Origin: JBCBAP01 sp038532435
GTDB lineage: Bacteria > Pseudomonadota > Alphaproteobacteria > Rhodobacterales > Rhodobacteraceae
Assembly: GCA_038532435.1 (NCBI GenBank)
Contig: JBCBAP010000028.1
Coordinates: 1-43,986 of the forward strand
Direction: 5' to 3'
DNA length: 43,986 nucleotides
The position numbers and the translations under genes were made by a program. Under the pieces are notes generated by a model, which was not told where the DNA came from, searched no databases, and saw only the letters and a list, made by a program, of their open reading frames with translations. Below are positions 25,036 through 34,246 of the stretch, in pieces (position 1 is the stretch's first letter; each line of letters opens with the position of its first letter).

Positions 25036-25709
25036 GCGCGGAAGCGCTTGCCAGCCTTGAGGCGCGGGGCGACGCGACCAAGGCGGCGGAGATGGCGGCC
25101 TATCACAAGGCGCCCCGGCGCTACCTCGGCGTCGCCAACCCGGTGATCGACGATCTGGTCAAGGAATGGCGCGCGGCGCGTGACGTCGACGGGCGCGTTG
25201 CGCTCGCCGCGGACCTCTGGGACAGCGACATTCACGAAGCACGGATCGCCGCGGCGAAGCTGCTCACCCAGGCCCGCATCCGTCCGGATGAGGCGGTCTG
25301 GGCGGAGGTCACCCGCTGGGTCCCCGGGTTCGACGCCTGGGCAATCTCGGACCACGCGGCGGCGGCGGGGTCGCGGCGACTGAGTGCTGCACCCGAGCGG
25401 CTCGACGAGGTCGCCCAATGGACGACCGACCCTGACAAGTGGGTCCGCCGTGCGGCCCTCGTCTTCACCCTGCCCTGGGCCAAGATCCGCCACCCAAAAC
25501 CGGACGAGGCAGCGGCACGGGAGCGTATCCTGAGCTGGGCCGCGGGCTACACCAGCGATCCGGACTGGTTCATCCAGAAATCCGTGAGCTGGTGGCTCCG
25601 CACCCTCGGCAAGCACGATCCGGACCGGGTTCGCGCGTTCGTGGAGGCCCACGGCGCAGACATGAAGGCCTTCGCCCGAAAGGACGCGACCCGGAACCTG
25701 CCGGGATAG
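25032..25709 (+). CDS. AlkD-like DNA alkylation repair protein
   Basis: The 225-residue all-helical protein resembles the HEAT-repeat DNA glycosylase family AlkD. It has YLGVANPVIDDLVKEW near 33-50, a WDSDIHEARIAAAKLL repeat, DAWAISDH and a C-terminal WFIQKSVSWWLRTLGKHDP. AlkD enzymes remove cationic alkylated bases without base flipping. I did not verify every catalytic Trp/Asp position. It overlaps the lipoprotein gene by four bases. Confidence 0.82.
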   Translation: MSAEALASLEARGDATKAAEMAAYHKAPRRYLGVANPVIDDLVKEWRAARDVDGRVALAADLWDSDIHEARIAAAKLLTQARIRPDEAVWAEVTRWVPGFDAWAISDHAAAAGSRRLSAAPERLDEVAQWTTDPDKWVRRAALVFTLPWAKIRHPKPDEAAARERILSWAAGYTSDPDWFIQKSVSWWLRTLGKHDPDRVRAFVEAHGADMKAFARKDATRNLPG

Positions 25710-25885
25710 ACCCGCACACCATCCGGGGATCCAGTCTTTACGCGCATCTCGGCGCGAGAACGACCGGAGCTGTCAGCTTCACAGCCCAAAGCATCCAATG
25801 CTTGGCCGCTTCGCTCCAACGGGGAACCGTCCACCGCCCGACATCCCCGGCCAGGTCAGTCGCGTGTCACGCACCCCACCCCGCG

Positions 25886-27676
25886 TCAGTCAGGCGGACC
25901 AAACCCGAGAACCCGGTCATCACCCTTGAGCGCAAACTCCGTCTTCGGATCGGCAAACCGCAGCCCGCCCGCCTTGTCGATCGCGCCGAGGATCAGTGCG
26001 TCCGGGTTTGCCTCCCGGTAGGCATCGGGGCCGAATGCCTCCGTCAGGCCGGTCACCCGGAACCGCCAGCCCTCGGCCAGCCGGTCCGCATACTCCTCCA
26101 CCGGCCAGCCGGCGGCGAAGCCCCGCCCGCCCAGCGTCACCGGCAGATCCCGGTCGTTCTCCTGCCCCTCGTGCCGCCCCACCTGGAACACCTGGTTGCG
26201 CCCGAACTCGGGCCCCAGATCCGTGCAGATCAGCGTGTTGTAGGCGTCGTTGTCCGTGGCTGCGAGGACGAACGCATAGGCGTTAGGATCGAGCGAATGT
26301 TCCGCCGCCTCTGACAGCACCTCCCCGAAGAACACCGGGATCTCCGCCTGCCGCGCGGAGCGCAGGCGGAACCAGTTCCGGTCCGCAATCAGCACCGGCA
26401 CGTCCGCCTCCTTCAGCGTCTCCGCCAGTGCCACGGTCCATTTCGAGCCCCCGGCGATCAAGAGCCCCGGTGCCGTTTTCGCACCCAGGCCGAGGGCGCG
26501 CCCAAGCGGGGCGATGGAAAAGCCGTGCAGCACCACTGTCGCCGCAACCAGCGCAAAGGAAAGCGGCGCGAGCAGCGGACCATCGGCGATCCCAAGCTCC
26601 TCCAGCCGCGTGCCGAACAGTCCCGCGACCGCCACCAGAACAACTCCACGCGGCCCGATCCAGGCCACTAGAATGCGCTCATTGCGGGGCAGATCGGTGC
26701 CGACGAAGGACAGGAGCACCGTCAGCGGCCGCGCCACAAACACGATGGCGAGCACGAAGGCGAGCGCCCGCCAATCGAGAAGCATCAGCATGTCGAGCGT
26801 GAGGGACGAGGCGAGCAGGATGAACACGCCGGACACGAGCAGCACCGTCGCATGCTCCTTGAACCGCAGGATCTCCGTGAAGCTCGGCAGGTGGGAGTTG
26901 GCGATGTAAAGGCCCATGACCGTGACCGCCAGCAAACCGCTTTCGTGGAGCAGCGTGTCCGATCCCGCATAGACCGCCAGCACCGCGCCGAAGAGCACCG
27001 GCACCTTCATGTATTCCGGCACGTGCCCGCGCTGAAACGTCCAGACGATCGCCCAGCCCGCGGCGAAGCCCGCAACGGTGGCAACCACAATACCGATGGC
27101 GAGATGCTCCGCCGCGGCCAGCAGGCTGCCTTGTGTGTTGAGCGCGCTCACCACTTCGAAGGCGAGCACGGCCGCGAGCGCCCCGACGGGATCGTTGACG
27201 ATCGCCTCCCACTTCAGGATCGATGCGGGGCGGGAGGCGAGCGCTGCCTGCCGCAGCAGCGGCGCGATCACCGTCGGCCCGGTCACCACCAGAATGCCGC
27301 CGAAGACGACCGCGCTCTCCCAGCTCAGCCCGCCCGCATAGTGCCCGGCAAGCGTGGAGAGCAGCCAGCCCAGCGGCGCCCCGACGAAGACGAGGCGCCG
27401 CACTGGCAGGCTCGCCCCGGTCAGGGATTTCAGGTTCAGGGTCAGCCCGCCCTCGAACAGGATGATGGCAACGGCGATGGCCACCATGGGCCGCATCAAG
27501 TCACCAATATCCCGCGCCGGGTTCAGGATCCCGGTCGCGGGACCCGCAACAAGGCCTGCGACGAGCATCAGCACGATGGCCGGCAGGCGGAACCGCCATG
27601 CGAGCCATTGCGAACCGACGCCCAAAACCCCGATCAGGGCGAACACCAGAACCGGATCGAGCCCCTCGTGATGCAT
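25886..27676 (-). CDS. CPA-type cation/proton antiporter with a modified RCK-like domain
   Basis: The 596-residue protein has about twelve membrane helices (about 8-395) with the antiporter signatures IILFEGGLTLNL, GGILVVTGPTVIAPLL and VNDPVGALAAVLAFE (Asp of the ND pair). A cytosolic C-terminal domain of about 200 residues resembles TrkA-N/RCK. Its glycine loop reads LLIAGGSKWTVAL where GxGxxG is expected, so NAD binding may be lost. The start at 27676 overlaps the ligase stop by one base; a longer upstream frame is a shadow. It exchanges Na+ or K+ for H+. Confidence 0.88.
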   Translation of the reverse strand: MHHEGLDPVLVFALIGVLGVGSQWLAWRFRLPAIVLMLVAGLVAGPATGILNPARDIGDLMRPMVAIAVAIILFEGGLTLNLKSLTGASLPVRRLVFVGAPLGWLLSTLAGHYAGGLSWESAVVFGGILVVTGPTVIAPLLRQAALASRPASILKWEAIVNDPVGALAAVLAFEVVSALNTQGSLLAAAEHLAIGIVVATVAGFAAGWAIVWTFQRGHVPEYMKVPVLFGAVLAVYAGSDTLLHESGLLAVTVMGLYIANSHLPSFTEILRFKEHATVLLVSGVFILLASSLTLDMLMLLDWRALAFVLAIVFVARPLTVLLSFVGTDLPRNERILVAWIGPRGVVLVAVAGLFGTRLEELGIADGPLLAPLSFALVAATVVLHGFSIAPLGRALGLGAKTAPGLLIAGGSKWTVALAETLKEADVPVLIADRNWFRLRSARQAEIPVFFGEVLSEAAEHSLDPNAYAFVLAATDNDAYNTLICTDLGPEFGRNQVFQVGRHEGQENDRDLPVTLGGRGFAAGWPVEEYADRLAEGWRFRVTGLTEAFGPDAYREANPDALILGAIDKAGGLRFADPKTEFALKGDDRVLGFGPPD

Positions 27677-29289
27677 CACGATACCTCCTGCGCCTTCAGC
27701 GTGCGCCGCATGATCTTGCCCGTTGCCGTCATCGGCAACGCGGCGACGAACGCCACCTCCCTCGGCGCCACGTGGGGGGAGATCCGCTCCCGCACCCGTG
27801 CGATGAGGGCGGCCTCCAGCCCCTCCTCCACCGCCCCGTCCCGCAGCACGACGAACGCTTTGACGACCTCCGTCCGCACCGGATCGGGCACGCCGATCAC
27901 CGCGCTCATGACCACGTCCGGATGGCCGGAGAGGCATTCCTCCACCTCCGTCGGTCCGATCCGGTACCCCGACGAGGTGATCACATCGTCACTGCGGGCG
28001 GCAAAATGCACGTAGCCGTCCGCATCCATGTGCCCCTCGTCCCCGGTGCGCATCCACTCACCGACAAACTTCTCCTCCGTTTTCGCCGAGTTGTTCCAGT
28101 AGCGCAGGAACATCCCCGGATCGTCGCGGCGCACCGCGATCTCCCCCGGCGTGTTCGGAGGAACCGGCGTGCCTTCGGCGTCGATGATCGCGACATGGTG
28201 GCCCGGCACGGGCTTGCCCGTGGATCCCGGGCGCGCTTCCATCACCTCCGCGCAGTTGCCGAGGACGAGGTTGCACTCGGTCTGCCCGTAGAACTCGTTG
28301 ATGGTGACGCCCAGCGCCCCGCGGCCCCAGTCCAGCAGGTCTGCGCCCAGCGCCTCGCCGCCGGATCCCACGCTGCGCAGGCTGTCGATGTTCAGGTCCG
28401 TCCTTCGCATCAGTTTCAGCGCGGTCGGCGGCAGGAACGCGTTGCGCACCTCCAGCTCCCGCATGAGGGTGAAGGCACGCTCCGGATCGAACTTCGGCAT
28501 CCGGTGCGCCACGACCGGAACGCCCAGTGCAAGACCGGGCATCAGCACGTTCATTAGCCCGCCCATCCACGCCCAGTCCGCCGGGGTCCAGATCCGGTCT
28601 CCAGGCTGGGGGGCGAAACCGTGGTGCGTGACGAAGCCGGGCAAGTGCCCGAGCAGCACCCGGTGCCCGTGCAGCGCGCCCTTCGGCGGCCCGGTGGTGC
28701 CGGAGGTGTAGGAGATGAAGGCCGGATCGTCCGGGCCGCTCTCCACCATCTCGCACCCATCCGCAGCCCGACCCAGCTCCTGCCAGAAGCCGCGCACATC
28801 CCGGGGTCGCTTGTCGATCGAGAAAATCACTTCAAGATCGGGCAATTCATCCTTGATGTTGAACAGCTTTTCGAGGTTTGCGCCGTCGGTCACCACGACC
28901 TTCGCCCCCGCATCCGCAAGGCGGAACCGCAGGCCATCCTCGCCGAACAGGGTGAAGAGCGGGACGACGATTGCCCCGATCTTGTAGCAGGCCAGGTGGG
29001 TCAGCACCGTCTCCGGCGTCTGGGGCAGCAGCACCGCACAGCGGTCCCCTTTGCGCACGCCGCGCCGACGCAACGCGTTGGCCAGGCGGGAGGAGGCCCG
29101 GCTGAGCTCGATGTAGGAATAGGTCCGCACATCGCCTTCGGGCCGCAGATAAATGAGCGCCGTCCGATCCGGCTCCGTCCGCGCCCAGCGCTCGCAGGTC
29201 TCCTCGGCGATATTATAGCGTTCGGGGATCTGCCAGCGGAACGCCGCGCGCATCTCCTCCCACGGGGCCGGTGTGAGCAGCGGTGTCAC
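27676..29289 (-). CDS. AMP-forming acyl-CoA synthetase
   Basis: The 537-residue enzyme has the AMP-binding motif SYTSGTTGPPKGALHGH near 195-212, the acyl-adenylate motif FYGQTECNLV near 335, an RTGDEGHMDADGYVHF hinge near 420, and a C-terminal catalytic Lys in MTATGKIMRR. It activates a carboxylic acid via its adenylate to a CoA thioester. The set of acyl substrates (acetate, medium-chain or aromatic) cannot be read here. The GTG start overlaps the GST stop (GTGA), and the stop overlaps the antiporter start. Confidence 0.9.
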   Translation of the reverse strand: MTPLLTPAPWEEMRAAFRWQIPERYNIAEETCERWARTEPDRTALIYLRPEGDVRTYSYIELSRASSRLANALRRRGVRKGDRCAVLLPQTPETVLTHLACYKIGAIVVPLFTLFGEDGLRFRLADAGAKVVVTDGANLEKLFNIKDELPDLEVIFSIDKRPRDVRGFWQELGRAADGCEMVESGPDDPAFISYTSGTTGPPKGALHGHRVLLGHLPGFVTHHGFAPQPGDRIWTPADWAWMGGLMNVLMPGLALGVPVVAHRMPKFDPERAFTLMRELEVRNAFLPPTALKLMRRTDLNIDSLRSVGSGGEALGADLLDWGRGALGVTINEFYGQTECNLVLGNCAEVMEARPGSTGKPVPGHHVAIIDAEGTPVPPNTPGEIAVRRDDPGMFLRYWNNSAKTEEKFVGEWMRTGDEGHMDADGYVHFAARSDDVITSSGYRIGPTEVEECLSGHPDVVMSAVIGVPDPVRTEVVKAFVVLRDGAVEEGLEAALIARVRERISPHVAPREVAFVAALPMTATGKIMRRTLKAQEVS

Positions 29290-29900
29290 GCGCCCGGATG
29301 GGTGTCGCCGAAGGCGGGCATCGCGTTGGCCTCGGCGGAGAGGCGGGCAAGCTTCGGGTACGGGCCTTCGGTCAGATGAGGGGCAACGGTCGTCGCCATG
29401 TCCCAGGCGATGACGACCGCGATGTCCGCTCCGTTCGGGGCGTCCCCGCCGAACCTGCCCGCCTCCGGCACCCGGTCCTCCAGGGCCGCAAGTCCTGCCC
29501 GCACCTGCCCCTCCAGCCGGGCAATCCAGGGCAGGTAGTGAAATTCCTCGGGCCGCCGCACCTTGTCATAGACGAAGGCGACGGTCTTCTCCGCCGTCGA
29601 CTGGGCATAGGCCATGTGCTGCAGACAGTCCCGCCGCGCCGGTCCGGTCGCAGGGATCAGGCGCTGGCCCTCTTCCGCGGTGTCCTCCAGCCAGTCCACG
29701 ATAGCCGCGCTTTCGACCAGCACGGACCCGTCATCGAGCACCAGCGCGGGGACCCGGCCAACCGGATTGACGGTCTTGAGCTGTTCGAAATCCTCCCCCG
29801 CGACCGTGATCTTGCGCCTTTCGACCGCGCGCCCCTGCAGGGTCATCCAGATTGCCACGCGGCGGGTAAAGGGGGACAGGTCGCGTCCGTAGAGTATCAT
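29286..29900 (-). CDS. Glutathione S-transferase family protein
   Basis: The 204-residue protein has a thioredoxin-like N-terminal domain (MILYGRDLSPFTRRVAIWM; VNPVGRVPALVLDDGSVLVESAAIVDWLED, with the ES pair that binds glutathione) and an all-helical C-terminal domain. Ser9 is the probable catalytic residue. The substrate is unknown. It is first of three overlapping minus-strand genes with the acyl-CoA synthetase and the antiporter. Confidence 0.9.
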   Translation of the reverse strand: MILYGRDLSPFTRRVAIWMTLQGRAVERRKITVAGEDFEQLKTVNPVGRVPALVLDDGSVLVESAAIVDWLEDTAEEGQRLIPATGPARRDCLQHMAYAQSTAEKTVAFVYDKVRRPEEFHYLPWIARLEGQVRAGLAALEDRVPEAGRFGGDAPNGADIAVVIAWDMATTVAPHLTEGPYPKLARLSAEANAMPAFGDTHPGA

Positions 29901-29922
29901 GGGGGGTCTCCCGGCAGTCAGA

Positions 29923-30321
29923 TCATTCCGCCGGAAGCGTCCTCACATCCTTGTAGAGCGTGACCACGACCAGCCGCGGCACAGTAACACCGAGCGCGCG
30001 AACCGCATCAACCGAAATCAGATCAACCTCGCTGTCGCGCATCCGCGGCAGCAGAAGCGCCCGGGTCGCGCGGCCGGTTTCCTGATCCTCGATCCAGCCC
30101 TGCTGGGCGGTCACCACCTCGCGGGAAGTCACCCAGATCCCGGGCGTGGTCACGGGGCCCAGTTCCACGGTCGTCCGGTCCAGGTAGCGTGCGTTGATCG
30201 GGGAGGCGCCGAAGGTCGGCGTCTCCACCTGGACGGGCCGCACCTCCGGCGCGGGCGCGCAGGCCGCCAGCAGTGCCGTCAGCATCATCGGTCGGAAGCA
30301 GTCTCTCACCATGGCGGTCAT
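29923..30321 (-). CDS. Small putative lipoprotein, unknown function
   Basis: The 132-residue frame contains a lipobox-like LTALLAAC near residues 14-21, followed by APAPEVRPVQVETP. The start is uncertain; ATGs at codons 4, 12 and 13 are alternatives and none has a clear ribosome binding site. No domain is recognised. It is divergent from moaA, with 102 bases between, and 22 bases upstream of the GST gene. Confidence 0.65.
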   Translation of the reverse strand: MTAMVRDCFRPMMLTALLAACAPAPEVRPVQVETPTFGASPINARYLDRTTVELGPVTTPGIWVTSREVVTAQQGWIEDQETGRATRALLLPRMRDSEVDLISVDAVRALGVTVPRLVVVTLYKDVRTLPAE

Positions 30322-30423
30322 ATAGAGCGTCTAAGACCAAAGCGGGAGAGCGTTTCGCCCCACCGGTCCTTGAAAGACGATCGGACGACTTCTAGTCTCC
30401 AAGACGTGCAACAGGAGAGCCCG

Positions 30424-31440
30424 ATGGCCGACACGCAACCGACCGCCCCGCTGATCGACCCTTTCGCGAGGGCGATCACCTATCTGCGGGTCTCGGTGAC
30501 CGACCGCTGCGATTTCCGCTGCACCTACTGCATGTCGGAGAACATGACGTTCCTGCCCAAGAAGGAGCTTCTGACGCTGGAGGAGCTGGACAGGCTCTGC
30601 ACCGGCTTCGTCGATCTGGGCGTGCGCAAGCTGCGGATCACCGGCGGCGAGCCGCTGGTGCGGCGGGGCATCATGACTTTTTTCGAGGGCATGGGGCGGC
30701 ACCTCGGCACCGGCGCGCTTGATGAACTGACGCTGACCACCAACGGCAGCCAGCTGCGCCGCTTCGCGCAGCCGCTTGCGGACTCGGGCGTGCGGCGGGT
30801 CAATGTCTCCCTCGACACGCTCGACGAAAAGAAGTTTGCCGAGGTGACGCGCTGGGGCCGGTTCGCTCAGGTCATGGACGGGATCGACGCGGCCGTGGAG
30901 GCCGGGCTCAAGATCAAGATCAACGCCGTCGCGCTCAAGGGCGTGAACGATGACGAAGTGCACCACATGGTCGAATGGTGCGGCGCCCGAGGCTTTGACC
31001 TCACCTTCATAGAGGTGATGCCCATGGGTGACGATATCGACCGGCTTGACCAGTACTGGTCGCTTGAAGATCTGCGCGGCACCCTGCGGGAAAGCTGGAC
31101 GCTCACGGACATACCGCTCAACACCGGTGGTCCGGCCCGCTATGTGCGGCTGGAGGAGACCGGACACCGCATCGGCTTCATCACCCCGCTCAGCCACAAT
31201 TTCTGCGAAAGCTGCAACCGGGTGCGCCTGACCTGTACCGGGCAGCTCTACATGTGCCTCGGCCAGGATGACGACGCGGACTTGCGCAAGGTCCTGCGCG
31301 CCCATCCCGACGACATCGGCCCCCTCCACGCGGCGATCCGCAAGGCCATCGCGCGCAAACCCAAGGGTCATGACTTCGATTACTCCCGGCAGACCGTCTC
31401 CGGTGAGATGCTACGGCACATGAGCCACACGGGCGGATGA
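30424..31440 (+). CDS. moaA: GTP 3',8-cyclase (molybdenum cofactor step 1)
   Basis: The 338-residue radical-SAM enzyme has the N-terminal cluster motif CDFRCTYCM (about 30-38), the GGEP motif (RITGGEPLVRRG) and the C-terminal second cluster CESCNRVRLTCTGQLYMC. It ends in Gly-Gly, which MoaA needs for activity. It converts GTP to 3',8-cyclo-7,8-dihydro-GTP for molybdopterin synthesis. The ATG follows AGGAGAG. Its stop overlaps the next gene (ATGA). Confidence 0.96.
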   Translation: MADTQPTAPLIDPFARAITYLRVSVTDRCDFRCTYCMSENMTFLPKKELLTLEELDRLCTGFVDLGVRKLRITGGEPLVRRGIMTFFEGMGRHLGTGALDELTLTTNGSQLRRFAQPLADSGVRRVNVSLDTLDEKKFAEVTRWGRFAQVMDGIDAAVEAGLKIKINAVALKGVNDDEVHHMVEWCGARGFDLTFIEVMPMGDDIDRLDQYWSLEDLRGTLRESWTLTDIPLNTGGPARYVRLEETGHRIGFITPLSHNFCESCNRVRLTCTGQLYMCLGQDDDADLRKVLRAHPDDIGPLHAAIRKAIARKPKGHDFDYSRQTVSGEMLRHMSHTGG

Positions 31441-32375
31441 TCGGACGCTGGCTGCGGGGCCGGCGCAACCGGAAGGTCGCGCAGGACCTCATGTCGAAAC
31501 TCCGCGCGGGGTCGGACGCCTTTCGCGGCGCGACCCTCACCGACATCTGGCGGATCAGCCGGACCAAGACGATCCTGCGCATCGGGTCCGGGGGCGAAAC
31601 CCGCCTCGCCCTCTTCTTCCACCGCAACGATCCTGCCGAGGTGGCGGAGAATGTCTTCTTCGCCCACGAGAACCTGTCGGTTCATCTGGCGGATATGCCG
31701 GGCATGGGCGTTCCCCGGGCCGTTGCGGTGCTGCCCGAGGCCGGGTGCGTCGTCACGGAGTTCATTGATGCGCCGGATCTCCAGTCGCTCCTGACCCGGG
31801 GGACAGCCGGGGATGGGGTGACCCGCGCGGCCCGGTGGCTTTCGGCCCTGCACGGGGCCTTTCCCGGGCGTCCGGGCACCTGCGATTTCGGTGAAATCGC
31901 GCAGGCCGTCGAGCGCGATCTTGTCTCCCGCAACCTTCCCTCCCCGATCCGGCAGCTTCGGGAGGGGTTCATGGCGCGGGCGGCGGAACTGGACCGGCAC
32001 CAGACCTCCTTCGTCAAGTTTCACAAGGATTTCGCCCCGCGCAACGTGCTGATCGGGGCGGACATGACCTGGGCCGTGGACCTCACCAACACCCGCTGGC
32101 GCATGCCGGAGATGGACCTCGCGCACTTCCTGCTCGAGGCCTCGATCGACATGGGTGATACGGGGACACGCGGACGGTGGGGCCTGCCGCCCGCCCTGCT
32201 CGATCAGGTGCAGGCGGGGTATGGGCTAGAGGAACGAGACCTTGAATTCATCCCACCCCACCTCTGCGCCCTGATCCTCCGGCAATGGGCGCAGGCCGCG
32301 GGCACCAACAGCCGGACTGCCCGGCATCGCGCCCCGCTTCTGAAGGCGATGGCCGAGGGATTTGCGTTCGACTGA
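31437..32375 (+). CDS. APH-like phosphotransferase (kinase fold)
   Basis: The 312-residue protein has the catalytic loop KFHKDFAPRNVLIG near 197-210 (the HxDxxxxN pattern) and a following Asp in WAVDLTN. These are the catalytic and metal-binding elements of aminoglycoside/choline-kinase-like enzymes. The N-terminal nucleotide-binding part is less clear. The substrate is unknown. Coupling to moaA by a 4-base overlap is notable but gives no firm function. Confidence 0.75.
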   Translation: MIGRWLRGRRNRKVAQDLMSKLRAGSDAFRGATLTDIWRISRTKTILRIGSGGETRLALFFHRNDPAEVAENVFFAHENLSVHLADMPGMGVPRAVAVLPEAGCVVTEFIDAPDLQSLLTRGTAGDGVTRAARWLSALHGAFPGRPGTCDFGEIAQAVERDLVSRNLPSPIRQLREGFMARAAELDRHQTSFVKFHKDFAPRNVLIGADMTWAVDLTNTRWRMPEMDLAHFLLEASIDMGDTGTRGRWGLPPALLDQVQAGYGLEERDLEFIPPHLCALILRQWAQAAGTNSRTARHRAPLLKAMAEGFAFD

Positions 32376-32380
32376 GCCCG

Positions 32381-33334
32381 CTAGTCGAAGAGCGCGCCGA
32401 GAAATGCCTCCTGCCGCGCGGCGAAGTCCCGCGCGATGGGCAGGTCGAACATGTCGAAGGCGTGGATGCCCCCGGGATAGACCGCAAGCTCCGCCTGGTT
32501 CCCCGCACCCGCCCAGCGCGCCGCCATCATCAGACTGTCGTCGAGGAGCGGGTCCGCCGTACCGATCTGAAAGAGCGCCGGTGGCAGACCCTTCAGGGAC
32601 GCGCGCAGGGGATTGGCCGTCTGTCCCGCGCGCGCCCGTCGCTCCGGATCGAGCTGGTCGACGAACCAGTCGATGGTGGGCGTGCTCAACACCAGTTGAC
32701 GCTCCCCCCACAGCCGCGCCGACGGCGTGAGCTGCAGATCGAAGCAGCCATAGTTCAGGACAAGTCCCCGCAGCCGGTCCGCCAGGTATAGATCGCGGAG
32801 CGTCAGGGCCATGACAGCGCTCAGATGCGCCCCCGCACTTTCCCCCCCGAGGGCGACACGGTCGGTTCCGAACCGGCTTTCGCAATGGGCCAGCACCCAC
32901 TGCACCGCTGCCAGACAATCCTCCCGCGCCGCGGGCCAGGGATGCTCCGGTGCCAGCCGGTACTCGATCGAGATAACGGTAATGTCGAGGGTCCGGGCAA
33001 GCGCCTGGTTCTGCTTGTCATAGTGGCTCGGTCGCCCCAGCACCCATCCGCCGCCATGGATGTGCAGGTAGATGCCCCTTGGCGTGCCCGGTGCGGGGCT
33101 GACCCGCACGCGACAGCCGCCAGGTGCGCCGGGCAGGTCGAGCCAGTCGGACCCGTCGAGCGGCCCGCCGGAGGGAAAGATCCCCTTGCCCGCGTCCCGC
33201 GCCGCCCGGGTCAGTTGGGGCGGCACCGTGTGGGTCGGTGGCAGGTCGGCGACCAGCCGCTCGAATTCCTCGTTGAACGCGCGCGTCTCCGGCGCGATGG
33301 CCGCATCGCGAAACAGGGCGGGATCGGGGAACAT
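32381..33334 (-). CDS. Alpha/beta hydrolase of the HSL family
   Basis: The 317-residue esterase-like protein has the oxyanion motif HIHGGGWVLG near 91-100, the nucleophile elbow GGESAGAHLSA near 163, and Asp and His candidates in TADPLLDD and GGIHAFD. This is the hormone-sensitive-lipase layout. It hydrolyses short-chain esters by family. The ATG at 33334 follows GGAGG; an earlier in-frame start adds seven residues. It converges with the kinase-like gene. Confidence 0.88.
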   Translation of the reverse strand: MFPDPALFRDAAIAPETRAFNEEFERLVADLPPTHTVPPQLTRAARDAGKGIFPSGGPLDGSDWLDLPGAPGGCRVRVSPAPGTPRGIYLHIHGGGWVLGRPSHYDKQNQALARTLDITVISIEYRLAPEHPWPAAREDCLAAVQWVLAHCESRFGTDRVALGGESAGAHLSAVMALTLRDLYLADRLRGLVLNYGCFDLQLTPSARLWGERQLVLSTPTIDWFVDQLDPERRARAGQTANPLRASLKGLPPALFQIGTADPLLDDSLMMAARWAGAGNQAELAVYPGGIHAFDMFDLPIARDFAARQEAFLGALFD

Positions 33335-33396
33335 GGAACCTCCGGCAGTCAACACCGGACCACCCTTCCCGCTCCGTTGTCAGGGTGCAAGGGGGT

Positions 33397-34146
33397 TCAG
33401 GCCGCGCTCATCCGCAGCAGCCGGGCGCGGCCCGGCGGGATGCCCTTGATCTCCAGCCCGGTGAAGACGTGGAGCGTGTTGAGGTCGTTGTCCACGACGG
33501 CGTGATCGCTCACCCATCCGCCCATCACGAGGTAGCTGCGCAGGAGCGGCGGCATGCCTTTGTTGGCCTGCTTGAGATCCGGTTTGCGCAGGCGCAGCTG
33601 CGTGGCGAAGCGAAACACCTTGGGCGCCTTGACCCGCGGCAGCCAGCGTTTCGGTGCGAGGTGCTTTTCCTTCAGGAGCGCGAAGGCATCCTTGTAGGTC
33701 TCCGCCTCCGTCCCCCAGAAGGAGGAGCAGCCGAACAGCAGATCGACCCCGTTCTCATCCACATACTTCGTCATCGCCGCCCAGGCGACGCGCAGGATGT
33801 CGGGATCGTTGAGGCCGGGCAGGACGCAGAAACGCCCCATCTCCACCATCCGCCCTTCGTAGGTGCGCAGGGCCGAGAGTTCGTAATACTGCGCGGAATA
33901 GGATCTCTCGATCTCGGAACCGTTTTCGAACGGGAGCATGCGAAAACAGCACACGAGCCGGTCCCCGCGGACCTCCTCGATCAGCACATGGATGCAATCC
34001 TGGTCAAAATCGTCCGCATCAAGTCCGGACACCTCTTCGTCATCGGTTCCGCGAAAGGCGCGGAAGCGCAGCTTTTGCGCTGCTTCCACATCCTTGATTT
34101 CACGGGAGAACCTCGCTCTGTAGCGGCCTCGGGAAAAAACTGGCAT
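33397..34146 (-). CDS. olsB: OlsB-like N-acyltransferase
   Basis: The 249-residue GNAT-type protein matches L-ornithine N-alpha-acyltransferase: RFRAFRGTDDEEVSGLDADDFDQDC, then CCFRMLPFENG, EMGRFCVLPG and LFGCSSFWGTEAETYKDAF. OlsB makes lyso-ornithine lipid from 3-hydroxyacyl-ACP. The acyltransferase OlsA that completes the lipid is not in the window. The ATG at 34146 is preferred because GGAGG lies six bases before it; a GTG eight codons upstream is less likely. Confidence 0.82.
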   Translation of the reverse strand: MPVFSRGRYRARFSREIKDVEAAQKLRFRAFRGTDDEEVSGLDADDFDQDCIHVLIEEVRGDRLVCCFRMLPFENGSEIERSYSAQYYELSALRTYEGRMVEMGRFCVLPGLNDPDILRVAWAAMTKYVDENGVDLLFGCSSFWGTEAETYKDAFALLKEKHLAPKRWLPRVKAPKVFRFATQLRLRKPDLKQANKGMPPLLRSYLVMGGWVSDHAVVDNDLNTLHVFTGLEIKGIPPGRARLLRMSAA

Positions 34147-34246
34147 CTCGGCCTCCAGTTCCTGGGTCACGCCCTATATATGTCGGGCAGAACAGATTGG
34201 GATGACATTCATCCTTCGTAACCAAATTTCAAGGAAAAGCTGCGGC

